A stretch of 64,000 nucleotides of DNA from Saccharothrix sp. NRRL B-16348 (GTDB taxonomy: Bacteria; Actinomycetota; Actinomycetes; Mycobacteriales; Pseudonocardiaceae): the NCBI RefSeq assembly GCF_001280085.1, contig NZ_LGED01000147.1, positions 51,090-115,089 of the forward strand. Reading direction: 5' to 3'. The translations under genes and the position numbers were made by a program. Numbering within the stretch: the stretch's first letter is position 1; each line of letters opens with the position of its first letter. Of the stretch, positions 21,244-31,048 are shown piece after piece. The notes beneath the pieces are model-generated. The model had not been told where the DNA came from. It was given only the letters and a program-made list of their open reading frames with translations, and did no database searches.

Positions 21244-21498
21244 TCGACCGCGCCACGGGCGCCCTAATCCGCCCCGCAGCCGTCCGCCGTAATTGCAAAA
21301 CGAGGGTCGGCGGTCACTTCCCGGTCATCGGTGCGAATTGCCGCGTTACCGAATCCGCTTCGGAAACCCGCAGGCTTCGACAAGCTCCCGACCTCGGTTG
21401 ATGCATTCGAGTGAACCTGTGCGACGGTCGAATTGAAAGGTCGGCACACGCTGGGTCACCGCATTTTTGCCGTCGGTCGTGCTGCTATCGTTTCGCCC

Positions 21499-22269
21499 AT
21501 GCAATTGACGGTGCTCGGGTGTTCCGGCAGCGCGCCGGGGCCCGATCTGCCCACCTCCGGGTACCTGGTGGAGGCGGGCGGCGTGCGGATCGCGATGGAG
21601 CTGGGCAGCGGGGTGTTCGGCCCGCTCACGCGGCTCTGCGACCCGTTCGCCCTCGACGCCGTGCTGCTGTCGCACCTGCACCTCGACCACTGCGCCGACT
21701 TCGGCTCGCTCACCGTCTACCGGCGCGAGCACCCGGAGCCGCCCTACGACGTCACCGAACGCCGGCTGCCGGTGTTCGCGCCGGCGCACGCGCCGACCCG
21801 CCTGGCCAACGCGCACGCCGCCGACCGCGCCGGGCTGGCGACGACGGACCTGACCGAGACGTTCGACTTCGTCCCGCTCGCGCCCGGCCGGTACGCCGTG
21901 GGCCCGGTGGACGTCGAAGTGGCCGCCATGCGGCACATCTGCGAGGCCTACGGGTTCCGCATCTCGTACGGGGGAGTGTCGCTGGTGTTCTCCGGCGACA
22001 CGGTGCCGTGCCCGGAGCTGGTGCGGCTGGCGGAGGGCGCCGACCTGCTGCTGGCCGACTCGGCGTGGCGCGCGCAGGCGGGCCGCGCCAACTACCTGCA
22101 CATGAGCGGGCAGGAGGCGGGCGAGGTGGCCAAGGCCGCCGGCGTCGGCCGCCTGGTGCTGACCCACGTCCTGCCGTGGTCGGACCGCGACGGCGTGCTG
22201 AGCGACGCCGCCGAGGCGTTCCCGGGCCCGGTCACGCTGGCCGCACCCGGCGCCACCTACACGCTCTGA
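21499..22269 (+). CDS. MBL-fold hydrolase, paralogue of the cyclic-nucleotide phosphodiesterase type
   Basis: 256 residues. The metal site HLHLDH (His59, His61, Asp63, His64) plus downstream HI and SGDT blocks make it a metallo-beta-lactamase fold hydrolase. The start VLGCSGSAPGP and overall length match the protein at 24700, the equivalent of Rv1339, an atypical cAMP phosphodiesterase. The ATG at 21499 is used because that N-terminus is shared. Its stop directly abuts the stop of the convergent SMP-30 gene with no spacer. Confidence 0.85.
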   Translation: MQLTVLGCSGSAPGPDLPTSGYLVEAGGVRIAMELGSGVFGPLTRLCDPFALDAVLLSHLHLDHCADFGSLTVYRREHPEPPYDVTERRLPVFAPAHAPTRLANAHAADRAGLATTDLTETFDFVPLAPGRYAVGPVDVEVAAMRHICEAYGFRISYGGVSLVFSGDTVPCPELVRLAEGADLLLADSAWRAQAGRANYLHMSGQEAGEVAKAAGVGRLVLTHVLPWSDRDGVLSDAAEAFPGPVTLAAPGATYTL

Positions 22270-23115
22270 TCAGCCCGCGAACGCGGTCGACGGCAGGCCC
22301 TCGCCCACGCCCGGCAGCACCAGGACCGAACCGGCCAACTCGCTCGACGCGTCACCGCTCAACCCGACGCGCGCGGTCGTCACGTACAGGTCGGTGAAGT
22401 CCACACCGCCGAAGCAGCACGCCGTGGGCTGGCCGACCGGCAGCTCGATCTCCCGGTCCAGCACACCGTCCGGCGTGTACCGGTGCAGCGCCGCGCCACC
22501 CCACAGCGCGACCCAGATCGCGCCGGACGCGTCCACGGTGAGCCCGTCGGGCAGCCCGCGCGACACCTCGGCCAGCGGGCGCCGGTTCGTCGCCTCACCG
22601 GTCTCGCGGTCGTAGTCGAGGACGTCGATCCGCCGTTCCGCGGAGTCGATGTAGTACATGAGCCTGGTGTCGGGGCTCCAGCCGATGCCGTTGCTGACGC
22701 TCACCTTGTCCAGCACGACCTTCGCGTCACCGCTGGGCTCCACGCGGGCCAGCCAGCCGCCGGGGTCCTCGTCGTACCGCATGGTGCCCGCCCACAGCCG
22801 ACCCGCCGGGTCGACCGCGGCGTCGTTGCCGCGCACGCCGTCGCGCGCCCAGTAGACCAGCCACGTCTTGACGCCGTCCCGGTCGATCAGCGCCACGCCG
22901 TCGCGGAGGTTGAGCACCAGGCCGCCGCGGGTCCGCGGCTTGGCCGCGCCCACGTGCTGCGGCACTTCGAGGACGGCGTCGTCGTCGCGCGACGGGTTGT
23001 ACCGGTGCACCTCGTTGCCGAGGACGTCCACCCAGAGCAGTGTTCCGCTGGCGTGGTCCCACGTGGGGGCCTCGCCCAGTTCCGCTTCGGCCCGCACCGC
23101 CACTTCGATCGACAC
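22270..23115 (-). CDS. SMP-30/gluconolactonase family lactonase
   Basis: 281 residues, six-bladed propeller. All four metal-binding residues are visible: Glu15 (GEAPTW), Asn97 (RGNDAAVDP), Asn142 (SNGIGWS) and Asp190 (LPDGLTVD). Such enzymes open sugar lactones such as gluconolactone or arabinonolactone in sugar catabolism. The substrate is not predictable here because no sugar dehydrogenase or dehydratase is adjacent. Cytoplasmic, no signal peptide. Confidence 0.9.
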   Translation of the reverse strand: MSIEVAVRAEAELGEAPTWDHASGTLLWVDVLGNEVHRYNPSRDDDAVLEVPQHVGAAKPRTRGGLVLNLRDGVALIDRDGVKTWLVYWARDGVRGNDAAVDPAGRLWAGTMRYDEDPGGWLARVEPSGDAKVVLDKVSVSNGIGWSPDTRLMYYIDSAERRIDVLDYDRETGEATNRRPLAEVSRGLPDGLTVDASGAIWVALWGGAALHRYTPDGVLDREIELPVGQPTACCFGGVDFTDLYVTTARVGLSGDASSELAGSVLVLPGVGEGLPSTAFAG

Positions 23116-23222
23116 CGGGACAGCCTACGGTCACGCCCCCGTCGCACACCGGCGAAGAGACGAGATCCCACCGCCGGACCGAAGTCGCCGCTGAACGGCG
23201 GTTCCGCGCGTAGCCTGGTGAC

Positions 23223-23888
23223 GTGGATCCCACCGGCCCCTTCACGCCGCCGACGCCCGAGCCGGTGGTCGCCGCGCCCAAGCCCGCCAAGCCGTTGGCC
23301 AAGCGCGTCGTGCCGCCCAGGCCCGTGCTGTCGGCCGTGGTCGTGCTCGGCTTCGTCGGCCTGCTCTACGTCGTCGAGGCGATCGACACCGTGCTCGGCG
23401 GCAGGCTCGACGACGACGGCGTGATCCCGCGCGATTTCAGCCAGTGGGACAACATCCTCTGGTTCCCGCTGCTGCACGGCGACTGGACCCACCTGACCGG
23501 CAACGCGGTTCCGCTGCTCGTGCTGTCGTACCTGGCCACCTCCGCGGGCATCAAGCAGTTCCTCCAGGTCACCGCGGTCATCTGGTTGACCAGCGGCCTC
23601 GGCGTGTGGATCTTCGGCTCGTACGGCAGCCACATCGGCGCGTCGGGCCTCGTCTTCGGCTTCCTGGTGATCCTGCTGGTGCGCGGCATCTTCGCGCGCA
23701 GCCCGCTGCAGATCGCGCTGGCCGTGGTGGTCTTCGCGATCTACGGCGCGGCGCTGTGGGGCGTGCTGCCGGGCCAGCCGGGCATCTCCTGGGAAGGCCA
23801 CCTGTTCGGCGCGCTCGGCGGCGTCCTCGCGGCGTGGGGCGTCGCCCGGGATGCCAGGAAGAGCGCCGGGACTACGCTCGACGCGTGA
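23223..23888 (+). CDS. Rhomboid-family intramembrane serine protease
   Basis: 221 residues with six membrane segments after a Pro-rich cytoplasmic tail of about 33 residues. The catalytic dyad is Ser141 in GASGLVFG and His193 in [11 protein letters not shown], with Asn94 (HLTGN) as oxyanion residue. It cleaves membrane proteins; substrates are unknown. It is the equivalent of Rv1337, which also sits between cysM and murI. GTG start; the stop overlaps the murI start (GTGA). Confidence 0.92.
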   Translation: MDPTGPFTPPTPEPVVAAPKPAKPLAKRVVPPRPVLSAVVVLGFVGLLYVVEAIDTVLGGRLDDDGVIPRDFSQWDNILWFPLLHGDWTHLTGNAVPLLVLSYLATSAGIKQFLQVTAVIWLTSGLGVWIFGSYGSHIGASGLVFGFLVILLVRGIFARSPLQIALAVVVFAIYGAALWGVLPGQPGISWEGHLFGALGGVLAAWGVARDARKSAGTTLDA

Positions 23889-24682
23889 CCGTCACCGCCG
23901 ATTCGCCCATCGCGATCTTCGACTCCGGCGTCGGCGGGCTGACCGTGGCACGGGCGATCATGGACCAGTTGCCGGACGAGCGGATCCGCTACGTGGGTGA
24001 CACGGTCAACTGCCCGTACGGCCCGCTGCCGATCGCCGAAGCGCGCAAGTACGCCCTCGAAGTGATGGACCGGCAGGTCGCCGACGGCGCCAAGCTGCTG
24101 GTCATCGCCTGCAACACGGCGTCCGCGGCCTGCCTGCGCGACGCGCGGGAGCGTTACGACATCCCGGTGATCGAGGTCGTGCTGCCCGCCGTGCGCCGGG
24201 CGGTCGCCACCACCCGCACCGGCCGGGTCGGCGTCATCGGCACGGTCGGCACGGTCGGGTCCGGCGCGTACCAGGACGCGTTCGCCGCCGCACGGGACGT
24301 CCAGGTCACGGCGGTCGCGTGCCCCAGGTTCGTGGACTTCGTGGAACGCGGCACCACGTCCGGCCGCCAGGTGCTGGGCCTGGCGCAGGCCTACCTGGAA
24401 CCGTTGCAGCGGGCCGAAGTCGACACGCTCGTCCTCGGCTGCACGCACTACCCGCTGCTGACCGGCGTGCTGCAGATCGTGATGGGCGACGGCGTGACGC
24501 TCGTCTCCAGCGCCGAGGAGACCGTTAAGGACGTCGTCAGGGTGCTCACGGAGCGCGACTTGTTCCGCTCCGGCGAGCCCGACCAGCGGTTCAGCTGCAC
24601 CGGCCCGGTCGAGCCGTTCGCCCGGTTGGCGCGCCGATTCCTGCCCGGGTTGGAAAAAGCGTCCTTCCAAGCCCACGGCTGA
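23885..24682 (+). CDS. murI: Glutamate racemase
   Basis: 265 residues. It makes D-glutamate for peptidoglycan. The two catalytic Cys are Cys76 (ACNTAS) and Cys186 (GCTHYP), with DSGVGG at residue 13. GTG start within the rhomboid stop. The D-Glu it supplies is the residue later amidated in the stem peptide by MurT-GatD, which is encoded at 42967-44930. Confidence 0.96.
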   Translation: MTVTADSPIAIFDSGVGGLTVARAIMDQLPDERIRYVGDTVNCPYGPLPIAEARKYALEVMDRQVADGAKLLVIACNTASAACLRDARERYDIPVIEVVLPAVRRAVATTRTGRVGVIGTVGTVGSGAYQDAFAAARDVQVTAVACPRFVDFVERGTTSGRQVLGLAQAYLEPLQRAEVDTLVLGCTHYPLLTGVLQIVMGDGVTLVSSAEETVKDVVRVLTERDLFRSGEPDQRFSCTGPVEPFARLARRFLPGLEKASFQAHG

Positions 24683-24699
24683 CCTGGCACGCTCCACGG

Positions 24700-25512
24700 G
24701 TGCTGTTGACCATCCTCGGCTGCTCGGGCAGCCTGCCGGGACCGCACGGGCCCGCATCCGGCTACCTCGTCGAGGCGGATGGCTGCCGACTCGCGATCGA
24801 ACTGGGCAGCGGAGTCCTGGCGGCGCTGCAGGCGCGTCACGACGCGTTCTCGTTGGACGCCCTGCTGTTCTCGCACCTGCACCCGGACCACTGCGCCGAC
24901 TTCACCACCCTCGCCGTCATCCGCCGCTACCACACCCACCCGCCGCACGACACGCGGAAACACCGGCTGCCCGTGCACGGGCCGTCCGAGACCGCCGACC
25001 GGTTCGCCCGCGCGTACGCGGAGACCGCCGACGAACTGCTCACCACGGACCTGAGCGACGTGTTCGAGTTCCACACCTTCGCCGACGGCGGGGTGACCCG
25101 CATCGGGCCGTTCGAGATCACGTCGGTCCGCGTCGACCACCCGACCGAGACGTACGGGTTCCGCATCGCCACCAAGTCCGGGACGTTGGCCTACACGGGT
25201 GACACCGGGCCGTGCGACGCGTTACGCGGCTTGGCGCGTGACGTGGACGTGCTGCTGTCCGAGGCGACGTGGACGCACTCCGACGACCGGCCGCCCGGCA
25301 CGCACCTGTCGGGCGTGCAGGCGGGGCAGGTGGCGGCGGAGGCCGGTGTCGGTCGGCTGCTGCTCACGCACATCGCGCCGTGGACCGACCGCGACGCCGT
25401 GCTCGCCGAGGCCCGCGGCCGGTTCCCCGGTCGGGTCGACGTGGTCAACCAGGGCGACACCTACGCGGTTGACCGGTCGGAGGTGCGGGTAATCGGCGGC
25501 CATGGCAACTGA
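24700..25512 (+). CDS. MBL-fold cyclic-nucleotide phosphodiesterase (Rv1339-like)
   Basis: 270 residues. HLHPDH at 59-64 gives the metal site, with further His and the YTGDTGPC block. Position between murI and rph matches Rv1339, an atypical cAMP phosphodiesterase in mycobacteria (established there; activity here is inferred). The GTG start gives an N-terminus (LLTILGCSGSLPGP) parallel to its paralogue at 21499. The last 11 bases overlap the hemerythrin gene. Confidence 0.88.
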   Translation: MLLTILGCSGSLPGPHGPASGYLVEADGCRLAIELGSGVLAALQARHDAFSLDALLFSHLHPDHCADFTTLAVIRRYHTHPPHDTRKHRLPVHGPSETADRFARAYAETADELLTTDLSDVFEFHTFADGGVTRIGPFEITSVRVDHPTETYGFRIATKSGTLAYTGDTGPCDALRGLARDVDVLLSEATWTHSDDRPPGTHLSGVQAGQVAAEAGVGRLLLTHIAPWTDRDAVLAEARGRFPGRVDVVNQGDTYAVDRSEVRVIGGHGN

Positions 25513-26005
25513 TGTCGTCGAGCTGATCCTGGCCGACCACCGCAGGTTCGAGGAGCTGTTCCGCGCCCTGCGGGACCGGAACACCGACCGTTCGAAGGTG
25601 TTGGGCGAGCTGGCCGCGCTGCTCGTGGCGCACGCCGAGGCCGAGGAGTCCAAGGTGTACCCGGCGCTCAAGCGGTACAAGGAGGTCGACAACGCCGAGG
25701 TCGACCACGGTGCGGAGGAGCACGCCGAGGGCCACCAGGCGTTGCTGGCGTTGATGGAGGTCGAGGACACGGGCTCCGAGGAGTGGGAGAGCAAGCTGGA
25801 GGAGCTGGTCCAGGCGCTCAACCACCACGTGGACGAGGAGGAGCGGACGATCCTCAACGACGCGCGGCAGGAGGTGTCCGACGAGCGGCGTGACGAGCTG
25901 GGCCGGTTGTTCGCGGAGGTCCGGCGGAGCCGGTTGGACGACGACTGCGGTGACATCGGCTACGTGCGCAAGATCGCGGCAGCCACGGAGGATCGGATCG
26001 ACTAA
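25502..26005 (+). CDS. Hemerythrin-like domain protein
   Basis: 167 residues, four-helix bundle. Candidate di-iron ligands are His13 (ADHRRFEELF), His44 and Glu48 (HAEAEE), His74 and His78 (EEHAEGH), and His109 with Glu113 (HHVDEEE). Such proteins bind O2, NO or act in redox and iron stress. It starts inside the MBL gene and is followed by an OsmC protein, so the pair may form a small oxidative-stress unit added into the murI-rph backbone. Confidence 0.88.
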   Translation: MATDVVELILADHRRFEELFRALRDRNTDRSKVLGELAALLVAHAEAEESKVYPALKRYKEVDNAEVDHGAEEHAEGHQALLALMEVEDTGSEEWESKLEELVQALNHHVDEEERTILNDARQEVSDERRDELGRLFAEVRRSRLDDDCGDIGYVRKIAAATEDRID

Positions 26006-26015
26006 CGTCGATGGC

Positions 26016-26414
26016 GTGTCGAACGTCGAGGTGCGTCGGGTCGGTCAGCACGATTTCGTGGCCACGAACGACCGGGGCGTGTCCGTGCGCGTCGGTCGCA
26101 AGGGGGCCGAGGGCGCGTTCACGCCGGTGGAGCTGCTGCTCGCGGCGGCGGCGGGCTGTGCGGCGGTGACGGCGGAGACGCTGGTCACGCGGCGGGTGGA
26201 CGGTGACTTGGTGGCGCGTGCGGACGACGTGCGTTCGGCGGACGGGCACTCGTTGACCAGCGTGCCGGTGGCGCTGGACTACGACATCTCCCAGCTGGAC
26301 GCCGAGCAGCGTGCCGCCCTGGAGACCGCCGTCCTCCGCGCGATCGACCAGCTCTGCACCGTCACCCGCACACTGAAGGCCACCCCACCAACCCCCCTGA
26401 CCCTCCCCACCTGA
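26016..26414 (+). CDS. OsmC/Ohr-type peroxiredoxin-like protein
   Basis: 132 residues from the GTG chosen here. OsmC proteins reduce organic hydroperoxides with two Cys, seen here as AAAGCAAVTAE and IDQLCTVTRT. The N-terminal half (HDFVATNDRGVSVRVGR) is the usual beta domain. No good ribosome site is visible, so the start could shift slightly. The 3' end runs directly into repeat array D. Confidence 0.8.
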   Translation: MSNVEVRRVGQHDFVATNDRGVSVRVGRKGAEGAFTPVELLLAAAAGCAAVTAETLVTRRVDGDLVARADDVRSADGHSLTSVPVALDYDISQLDAEQRAALETAVLRAIDQLCTVTRTLKATPPTPLTLPT

Positions 26415-26424
26415 CCCCGCGCGT

Positions 26425-26598
26425 GTCGAACCTTCAGGTCGCGCGTGTCCTACGTTCGCGTCGCGCGTGTCCTACGTTCAGAACACGCGAGTTGAACGCT
26501 CAGAACAAGATCGACTGTTCTGAGCGTTGAACTCGGGGTACGCGAACGTAGGACACGCGCGACCGGAACGTAGGACACGCGCGACCGGGGGGTTCGAC
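26425..26598. repeat. 22-base-period intergenic array D (4 forward + 4 reverse, fully mirrored)
   Basis: Between convergent OsmC and DUF2231 genes. Forward words start at 26425, 26447, 26469 and 26491; reverse words at 26522, 26544, 26566 and 26588. All four pairs mirror around 26511.5, and word types are also mirrored (TCGAAC, TCCTAC, TCCTAC, TTGAAC, then back). As nucleic acid it can fold into a hairpin with arms of about 87 bases. Confidence 0.95.
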
Positions 26599-26604
26599 AC
26601 GCGG

Positions 26605-27123
26605 TCAGATGGTGCGGACGAAGTCGTAGACGGCGGTGGAGCCGCTGTGGCCGATGCGGACGGTCTGGATCGTGGCGGCGGCGCCGGCGGCGACCACCAG
26701 GACGGCGACCACGACGGCGATCCGGCGCCACGTCTTCGGCACGGCCGGGTCGTCCGCGGCGGCGGCGCGTTCGCGGTCGGCCAGCCTGCCCGACACGAGC
26801 AGCGCCACGACCACCACGCCGAAGCCCAGCGCGAACGGCAGCAGGTCGTTGCCCAGGTCGGCGTGCCGCTGGATCAACGGGTTGCCCAGCGCCGCCATCT
26901 TCGCGTACAGCTGCTCACCCGCCCACTGCGCCAACGGCACCGAGCCGACGGCCACCAGCGTCACGCCCAGCAGGAGCCACGCGTACCGCTGCCGCCACCT
27001 CGGCACCACGGCCAGCGCGGCGGCGCTCGCCGCGGCCAGCGGGAGCAGCACCACCACCGCGTGGACCAGCAGCGGGTGCGCGGGGAGACCGAAGATCGTC
27101 ACCAGGTCGTCTGCGAGTGCCAT
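26605..27123 (-). CDS. DUF2231 membrane protein
   Basis: 172 residues, four to five membrane helices. FGLPAHPLLVHAVVVLLPLAA at the N-terminus is the family signature, with conserved His also in RHADLGNDLLP and IGHSGSTAVYDF. The His pattern suggests haem or metal binding in the membrane; function unknown. It is the second DUF2231 protein in the window and stands divergent from rph. Confidence 0.85.
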   Translation of the reverse strand: MALADDLVTIFGLPAHPLLVHAVVVLLPLAAASAAALAVVPRWRQRYAWLLLGVTLVAVGSVPLAQWAGEQLYAKMAALGNPLIQRHADLGNDLLPFALGFGVVVVALLVSGRLADRERAAAADDPAVPKTWRRIAVVVAVLVVAAGAAATIQTVRIGHSGSTAVYDFVRTI

Positions 27124-27177
27124 GTCTCTCCCTACGCCGGTGGGTTGCTCCCCGGTTCAGCGACATAGGGTAGTGCC

Positions 27178-27942
27178 GTGCTGAGGACCGATGGCAGGAA
27201 CGACGACGTACTGCGCGACATCCGGATCACCCGCGGCTTCCAGCAGTGGCCCGCCGGGTCGGTGCTGATCGAGTTCGGCAACACGCGGGTGTTGTGCGCG
27301 GCCAGCGTGACCGAGGGCGTGCCGCGGTGGCGGTCCGGCTCGGGCCTCGGCTGGGTGACCGCCGAATACGCGATGCTGCCCTCCGCCACGCATACCCGCA
27401 GTGACCGCGAGTCGGTGAAAGGCCGGATCGGGGGACGCACGCACGAGATCAGCCGCCTGATCGGTCGATCACTGCGGGCGTGCATCGACCTGGCCGCGCT
27501 CGGCGAGAACACCATCGTGATCGACTGCGACGTGATCCAGGCCGACGGCGGCACCCGGACCGCCGCCATCACCGGCGCCTACGTGGCCCTGGCCGACGCC
27601 ATCACCTGGTTGGGTGCCGCCGGTCGCCTGGCCGACCCCCAGCCGCTCTCGTGCGCCGTGTCGGCGGTGTCGGTCGGTGTCGTGGACGGCCGCGTGCGCC
27701 TCGACCTGCCGTACGAGGAGGACTCGCGCGCCGAGGTCGACATGAACGTCGTCGCCACGGACGCCGGCACGTTGATCGAGGTGCAGGGCACCGGCGAGGG
27801 CGCCACGTTCGCCCGGTCGACGTTGGACAAGATGCTCGACCTTGCCCTGGCCGGCTGCGCCGAGCTCAACCGCGTCCAGGCGGAGGCGCTGGCCCTGCCG
27901 TACCCCGGTGTCCTGCCCGAGCCGAAGGCGAAGAAGAAGTGA
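27178..27942 (+). CDS. rph: Ribonuclease PH
   Basis: 254 residues. A phosphorolytic 3'-exoribonuclease that trims tRNA 3' ends. Signatures are [65 protein letters not shown] and [20 protein letters not shown] start; coupled to rdgB by a GTGA overlap as in Rv1340-Rv1341. Confidence 0.97.
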   Translation: MLRTDGRNDDVLRDIRITRGFQQWPAGSVLIEFGNTRVLCAASVTEGVPRWRSGSGLGWVTAEYAMLPSATHTRSDRESVKGRIGGRTHEISRLIGRSLRACIDLAALGENTIVIDCDVIQADGGTRTAAITGAYVALADAITWLGAAGRLADPQPLSCAVSAVSVGVVDGRVRLDLPYEEDSRAEVDMNVVATDAGTLIEVQGTGEGATFARSTLDKMLDLALAGCAELNRVQAEALALPYPGVLPEPKAKKK

Positions 27943-28544
27943 AGCTGCTGCTGGCCTCGCGGAACAAGAAGAAGCTCGGCGAACTGCGCCGCATCCTGCT
28001 GGCCGAGGGGCTGGCGGGGATCGAGGTGCTCGGCCTGGACGACGTGCCGCCGTTCCCGGAGGCCCCGGAGACCGATCCGACCTTCGAGGGCAACGCCCTG
28101 GCCAAGGCCCGTGACGCGTTCGCCGCCACCGGCCTCCCGTCGGTCGCGGACGACTCGGGCATCGCCATCGACGCGCTGAACGGCATGCCGGGCGTCCTGT
28201 CGGCCCGCTGGTCCGGCCGGCACGGTGACGACCAGGCCAACCTGGACCTGGTGCTGGGCCAACTGCGCGACGTCCCGGACGAGCGCAGGGGAGCGGCCTT
28301 CGTGTGCACGGCGGCGTTCGTGGCGGGCCCCGACGCGGAAACCGTCGTGCGCGGCGAGTGGCGCGGCACGATCACGCGTGAGCCGGCCGGCGAGAACGGC
28401 TTCGGCTACGACCCGATCTTCCGCCCTGAAGGCCACGCCGTCACCTCCGCCGAGCTGACCCCGGACCAGAAGGACGAGATCTCCCACCGCGGCCGCGCCC
28501 TGCGCCTCCTGCTCCCGCACCTGCGCGGGCTGGCTCAGCCGTAG
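27939..28544 (+). CDS. rdgB: XTP/dITP diphosphatase (Ham1/RdgB)
   Basis: 201 residues. It hydrolyses non-canonical purine triphosphates before they enter DNA or RNA. The N-terminal [40 protein letters not shown] and [11 protein letters not shown] blocks are typical. The GTG start lies inside the rph stop. It is the last gene of the block conserved with M. tuberculosis. Confidence 0.96.
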   Translation: MKLLLASRNKKKLGELRRILLAEGLAGIEVLGLDDVPPFPEAPETDPTFEGNALAKARDAFAATGLPSVADDSGIAIDALNGMPGVLSARWSGRHGDDQANLDLVLGQLRDVPDERRGAAFVCTAAFVAGPDAETVVRGEWRGTITREPAGENGFGYDPIFRPEGHAVTSAELTPDQKDEISHRGRALRLLLPHLRGLAQP

Positions 28545-28598
28545 CCGCCGGGCCCGCCGCCCCGGAAGGGAGGGGTGGCGACGCCCGGCGTTCGGTGA

Positions 28599-29072
28599 TC
28601 AGGCGGGCAGTTCGCGCAGCAGCTTGGCCACGTGGCCGGTAGCGCGGACGTTGTACATCGCCTTCTTGATCTTCCCCTCGGGGTCGACCAGGAACGTCGA
28701 CCGGATCACGCCCATGACGGTCTTGCCGTAGTTCAGCTTCTCGCCGAACGCGCCCCACTCGGCCAGCACCTTGCGGTCGACGTCGGACAGCAGCGGGAAG
28801 TTCAGGCCCTCCGCGGCGGCGAACTTGGCCAGCTTCTCCGGCTTGTCCGGCGAGATCCCGACGACCTCGTAGCCCGACGACCCGAGGTCGCCGATGCTGT
28901 CGCGGAAGTCGCACGCCTGCTTCGTGCAGCCCGGCGTGCCCGCGGCCGGGTAGAAGTAGACGACCACGGAGCGGCCGAGGTAGTCGGAAAGCGAGACGGG
29001 CTTGCCCTCGCTGTCGGGCAGCGTGAACGCCGGGGCCTGGTCGCCCGGTGACAGGCGCTTCTGCTCGGTCAT
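28599..29072 (-). CDS. bcp: Thioredoxin-dependent thiol peroxidase (Bcp type)
   Basis: 157 residues. A 1-Cys/atypical 2-Cys peroxiredoxin reducing H2O2 and lipid peroxides. The peroxidatic Cys49 sits in AAGTPGCT and the resolving Cys54 five residues on, which marks the alpha-helix-2 Bcp subgroup. Cytoplasmic. It is convergent with rdgB; a GC-rich 8-bp inverted repeat at 28546-28590 may serve as a weak shared terminator. Confidence 0.95.
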   Translation of the reverse strand: MTEQKRLSPGDQAPAFTLPDSEGKPVSLSDYLGRSVVVYFYPAAGTPGCTKQACDFRDSIGDLGSSGYEVVGISPDKPEKLAKFAAAEGLNFPLLSDVDRKVLAEWGAFGEKLNYGKTVMGVIRSTFLVDPEGKIKKAMYNVRATGHVAKLLRELPA

Positions 29073-29091
29073 GGCCCCAGACGCTACAAGG

Positions 29092-29622
29092 TCAGGCGAC
29101 GCCCTCGAACGTCGCGCTCGGGTCCTGGTCGGCGCCGTTCGGCTCGACCACGAGCTGCAACCGCACCGGGTCGGCGGGCACCGCGAACGCGACCGTCAGC
29201 ACGGTCTCCGCACCGGGGGCCACCTCGTGGACCGCGGCGCCGACGCCGTTGAGCCCCTGCACGGAGTCGCGCACCTCGGCCACCGGCTGCCCGTCGACCA
29301 ACGCGCGCACGGACAGCTGGTTGGTGCGGTAGCCGGTCTTGGTGCCGTTGACCACGGTCAGCGTGAACACGGCGGTGCGCGGCGACTGCGGGAACGACGT
29401 GTCGCTCGGTCTCAGCGACTTCGGCGCGGACACGGTGACCGCCATGCCGTTGCCCCACACCCGCTGGGCGCCGAACGCCGTGAACGAGGCCGACGACGGC
29501 TCGTCGCCGCGCTGCTCGGCCACCGCGGACGGACCGGGGGGCGTGGAAATGTCGGAGGGGTCCGCACATCCCGCCATTGCCAGGCCTAGGCACACGCCGA
29601 CGGCCAGTCTGGCGAACTTCAC
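29092..29622 (-). CDS. Lipoprotein with DUF4352-like domain
   Basis: 176 residues from the GTG with GGAGG just upstream. A lipoprotein signal ends in LAMAGC near residue 19. The mature part is a single immunoglobulin-like beta domain (VTVSAPKSLRPS, FTLTVVNGTKTGYR), resembling DUF4352/telokin-like lipoproteins of actinobacteria. No function assigned. It is 19 bases upstream of bcp on the same strand. The 294 bases upstream (29623-29916) hold nothing I can support. Confidence 0.75.
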   Translation of the reverse strand: MKFARLAVGVCLGLAMAGCADPSDISTPPGPSAVAEQRGDEPSSASFTAFGAQRVWGNGMAVTVSAPKSLRPSDTSFPQSPRTAVFTLTVVNGTKTGYRTNQLSVRALVDGQPVAEVRDSVQGLNGVGAAVHEVAPGAETVLTVAFAVPADPVRLQLVVEPNGADQDPSATFEGVA

Positions 29623-29916
29623 GAACCTCCCCTTCCCGCCCCGGCGGTGGGCTTGACTGCGACTGCCACCACCATGACGGTGTCGGGGGGTGCTCGGTGA
29701 CCGAACAGGGGCCTTGATTCGCACCTGGTGCCTGCCTGTGGCCAAGCCGTGATGACGCACGGCTGCCCGCGTGGGCCGCGCCACACCTGGCGGCGGCGGC
29801 CACGCGGGTCGGCGGCCGAGCGATCGGGCGTGCGGAGCGCCCGGAAGTTGGGGAGCGCGTCGGGGGGCGTGCGCGCTCCACTACGATCATCGCGCCCCGT
29901 GGCCGTACCGCTACAC

Positions 29917-30954
29917 CTATACTTCGGTCTTCACCCGTTCGGACGAACCCTGAACGGTCGAACGTCCCGTCAGCTCCGCCAGTAGTTCGTAAGACCTCAG
30001 CCGGTCCGACTGCTCGGCGACCATCGTCGTCACCATCAGCTCATCCGCCCGGGTGTCCTCCAGCAGTCGCTCCAGCTCCGCCTCGACGGTCTTCGGCGAG
30101 CCGATGACCTGCGACGCGATCCGGTCCTCGAAGATCAGCCGCTCGACGTCGGTGAACGGGTAGTCGGCGGCCTCCTGGTCGGTGGCCAGCGGACCGGGCC
30201 GCCCGCTGCGCAGCTTGACCCACGCGAGCGCGCCGGGACCGGCGATCCGGCGCGCGTGCTCGTCGGTGTCGGCCAGGATCACCGAGACGCAGACCAGCGC
30301 GTACGGCTTCGCCAGCCGTTCGGAGGGCCGGAACCGCTCGCGGTACAGGGCCAGCGCGGGCAGCGTGTTCTCGGCGCTGAAGTGGTGCGCGAACGCGAAC
30401 GGCAGCCCGAGCAGGCCCGCGACCTGGGCGCTGTACCCGCTCGACCCGAGCAGGAACACGTCGGGCTTGTTGCCCTCGGCGGGCATCGCGTTGAGCTCTT
30501 CGGTGCCGTTGAAGTAGCCGGTCAGCTCGCTGAGCTGCTGCGGGAAGTCGTCCACCGAGAGCGGGCCGGTCGTGCGGCGCAACGCCTGCGCGGTGCGCTG
30601 GTCGGTGCCGGGCGCGCGGCCGATGCCGAGGTCGATGCGGCCGGGGTGCAGGGCGGACAGCGTGCCGAACTGCTCGGCCACGACCAGCGGCGGGTGGTTG
30701 GGCAGCATCACGCCGCCGGAGCCGACCCGCAGCGTGGTGGTGGCGTCGGCGACGTGGCCGATGAGGATCGCGGGCGAGGAGCTGGCGACGCCGGGCATGT
30801 TGTGGTGCTCGGCCAGCCAGAACCGGGTGAAGCCGAGCCGTTCGACGTACTGGGCCAGCTCGCGCGTGTGCTTGAGCGCCGTTCGCGCGTCCGTCGCGGT
30901 CGTGACCGTGGCGAGGTCTAGCGCGGACAGCGGCACATCGCGAAGTCGACTCAT
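29917..30954 (-). CDS. LLM-class flavin-dependent oxidoreductase (MsnO8-like)
   Basis: 345 residues. A luciferase-like TIM barrel using reduced FMN. Typical are [38 protein letters not shown] and [14 protein letters not shown] start at the ATG at 30954 ([13 protein letters not shown]) with GAAGG seven bases upstream; the 17 codons before it lack family similarity. The substrate is unknown. It is divergent from the FAD oxidoreductase at 31049 with a gap under 100 bases, so they may be co-regulated. Confidence 0.9.
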   Translation of the reverse strand: MSRLRDVPLSALDLATVTTATDARTALKHTRELAQYVERLGFTRFWLAEHHNMPGVASSSPAILIGHVADATTTLRVGSGGVMLPNHPPLVVAEQFGTLSALHPGRIDLGIGRAPGTDQRTAQALRRTTGPLSVDDFPQQLSELTGYFNGTEELNAMPAEGNKPDVFLLGSSGYSAQVAGLLGLPFAFAHHFSAENTLPALALYRERFRPSERLAKPYALVCVSVILADTDEHARRIAGPGALAWVKLRSGRPGPLATDQEAADYPFTDVERLIFEDRIASQVIGSPKTVEAELERLLEDTRADELMVTTMVAEQSDRLRSYELLAELTGRSTVQGSSERVKTEV

Positions 30955-31048
30955 GCCTTCGACCAACGCCGAAGACCCCCGATGCCTTCCTGATGTGACG
31001 GTCACGACACCGGGAAGTGCCCGCCCCGGCGCCGGCGTTGCTCATGAC

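Noticed and set aside
28546..28590. Firm terminator between rdgB and bcp
   Set aside because: Only an 8-bp stem with a 29-base loop in very GC-rich sequence; too weak to annotate on its own.
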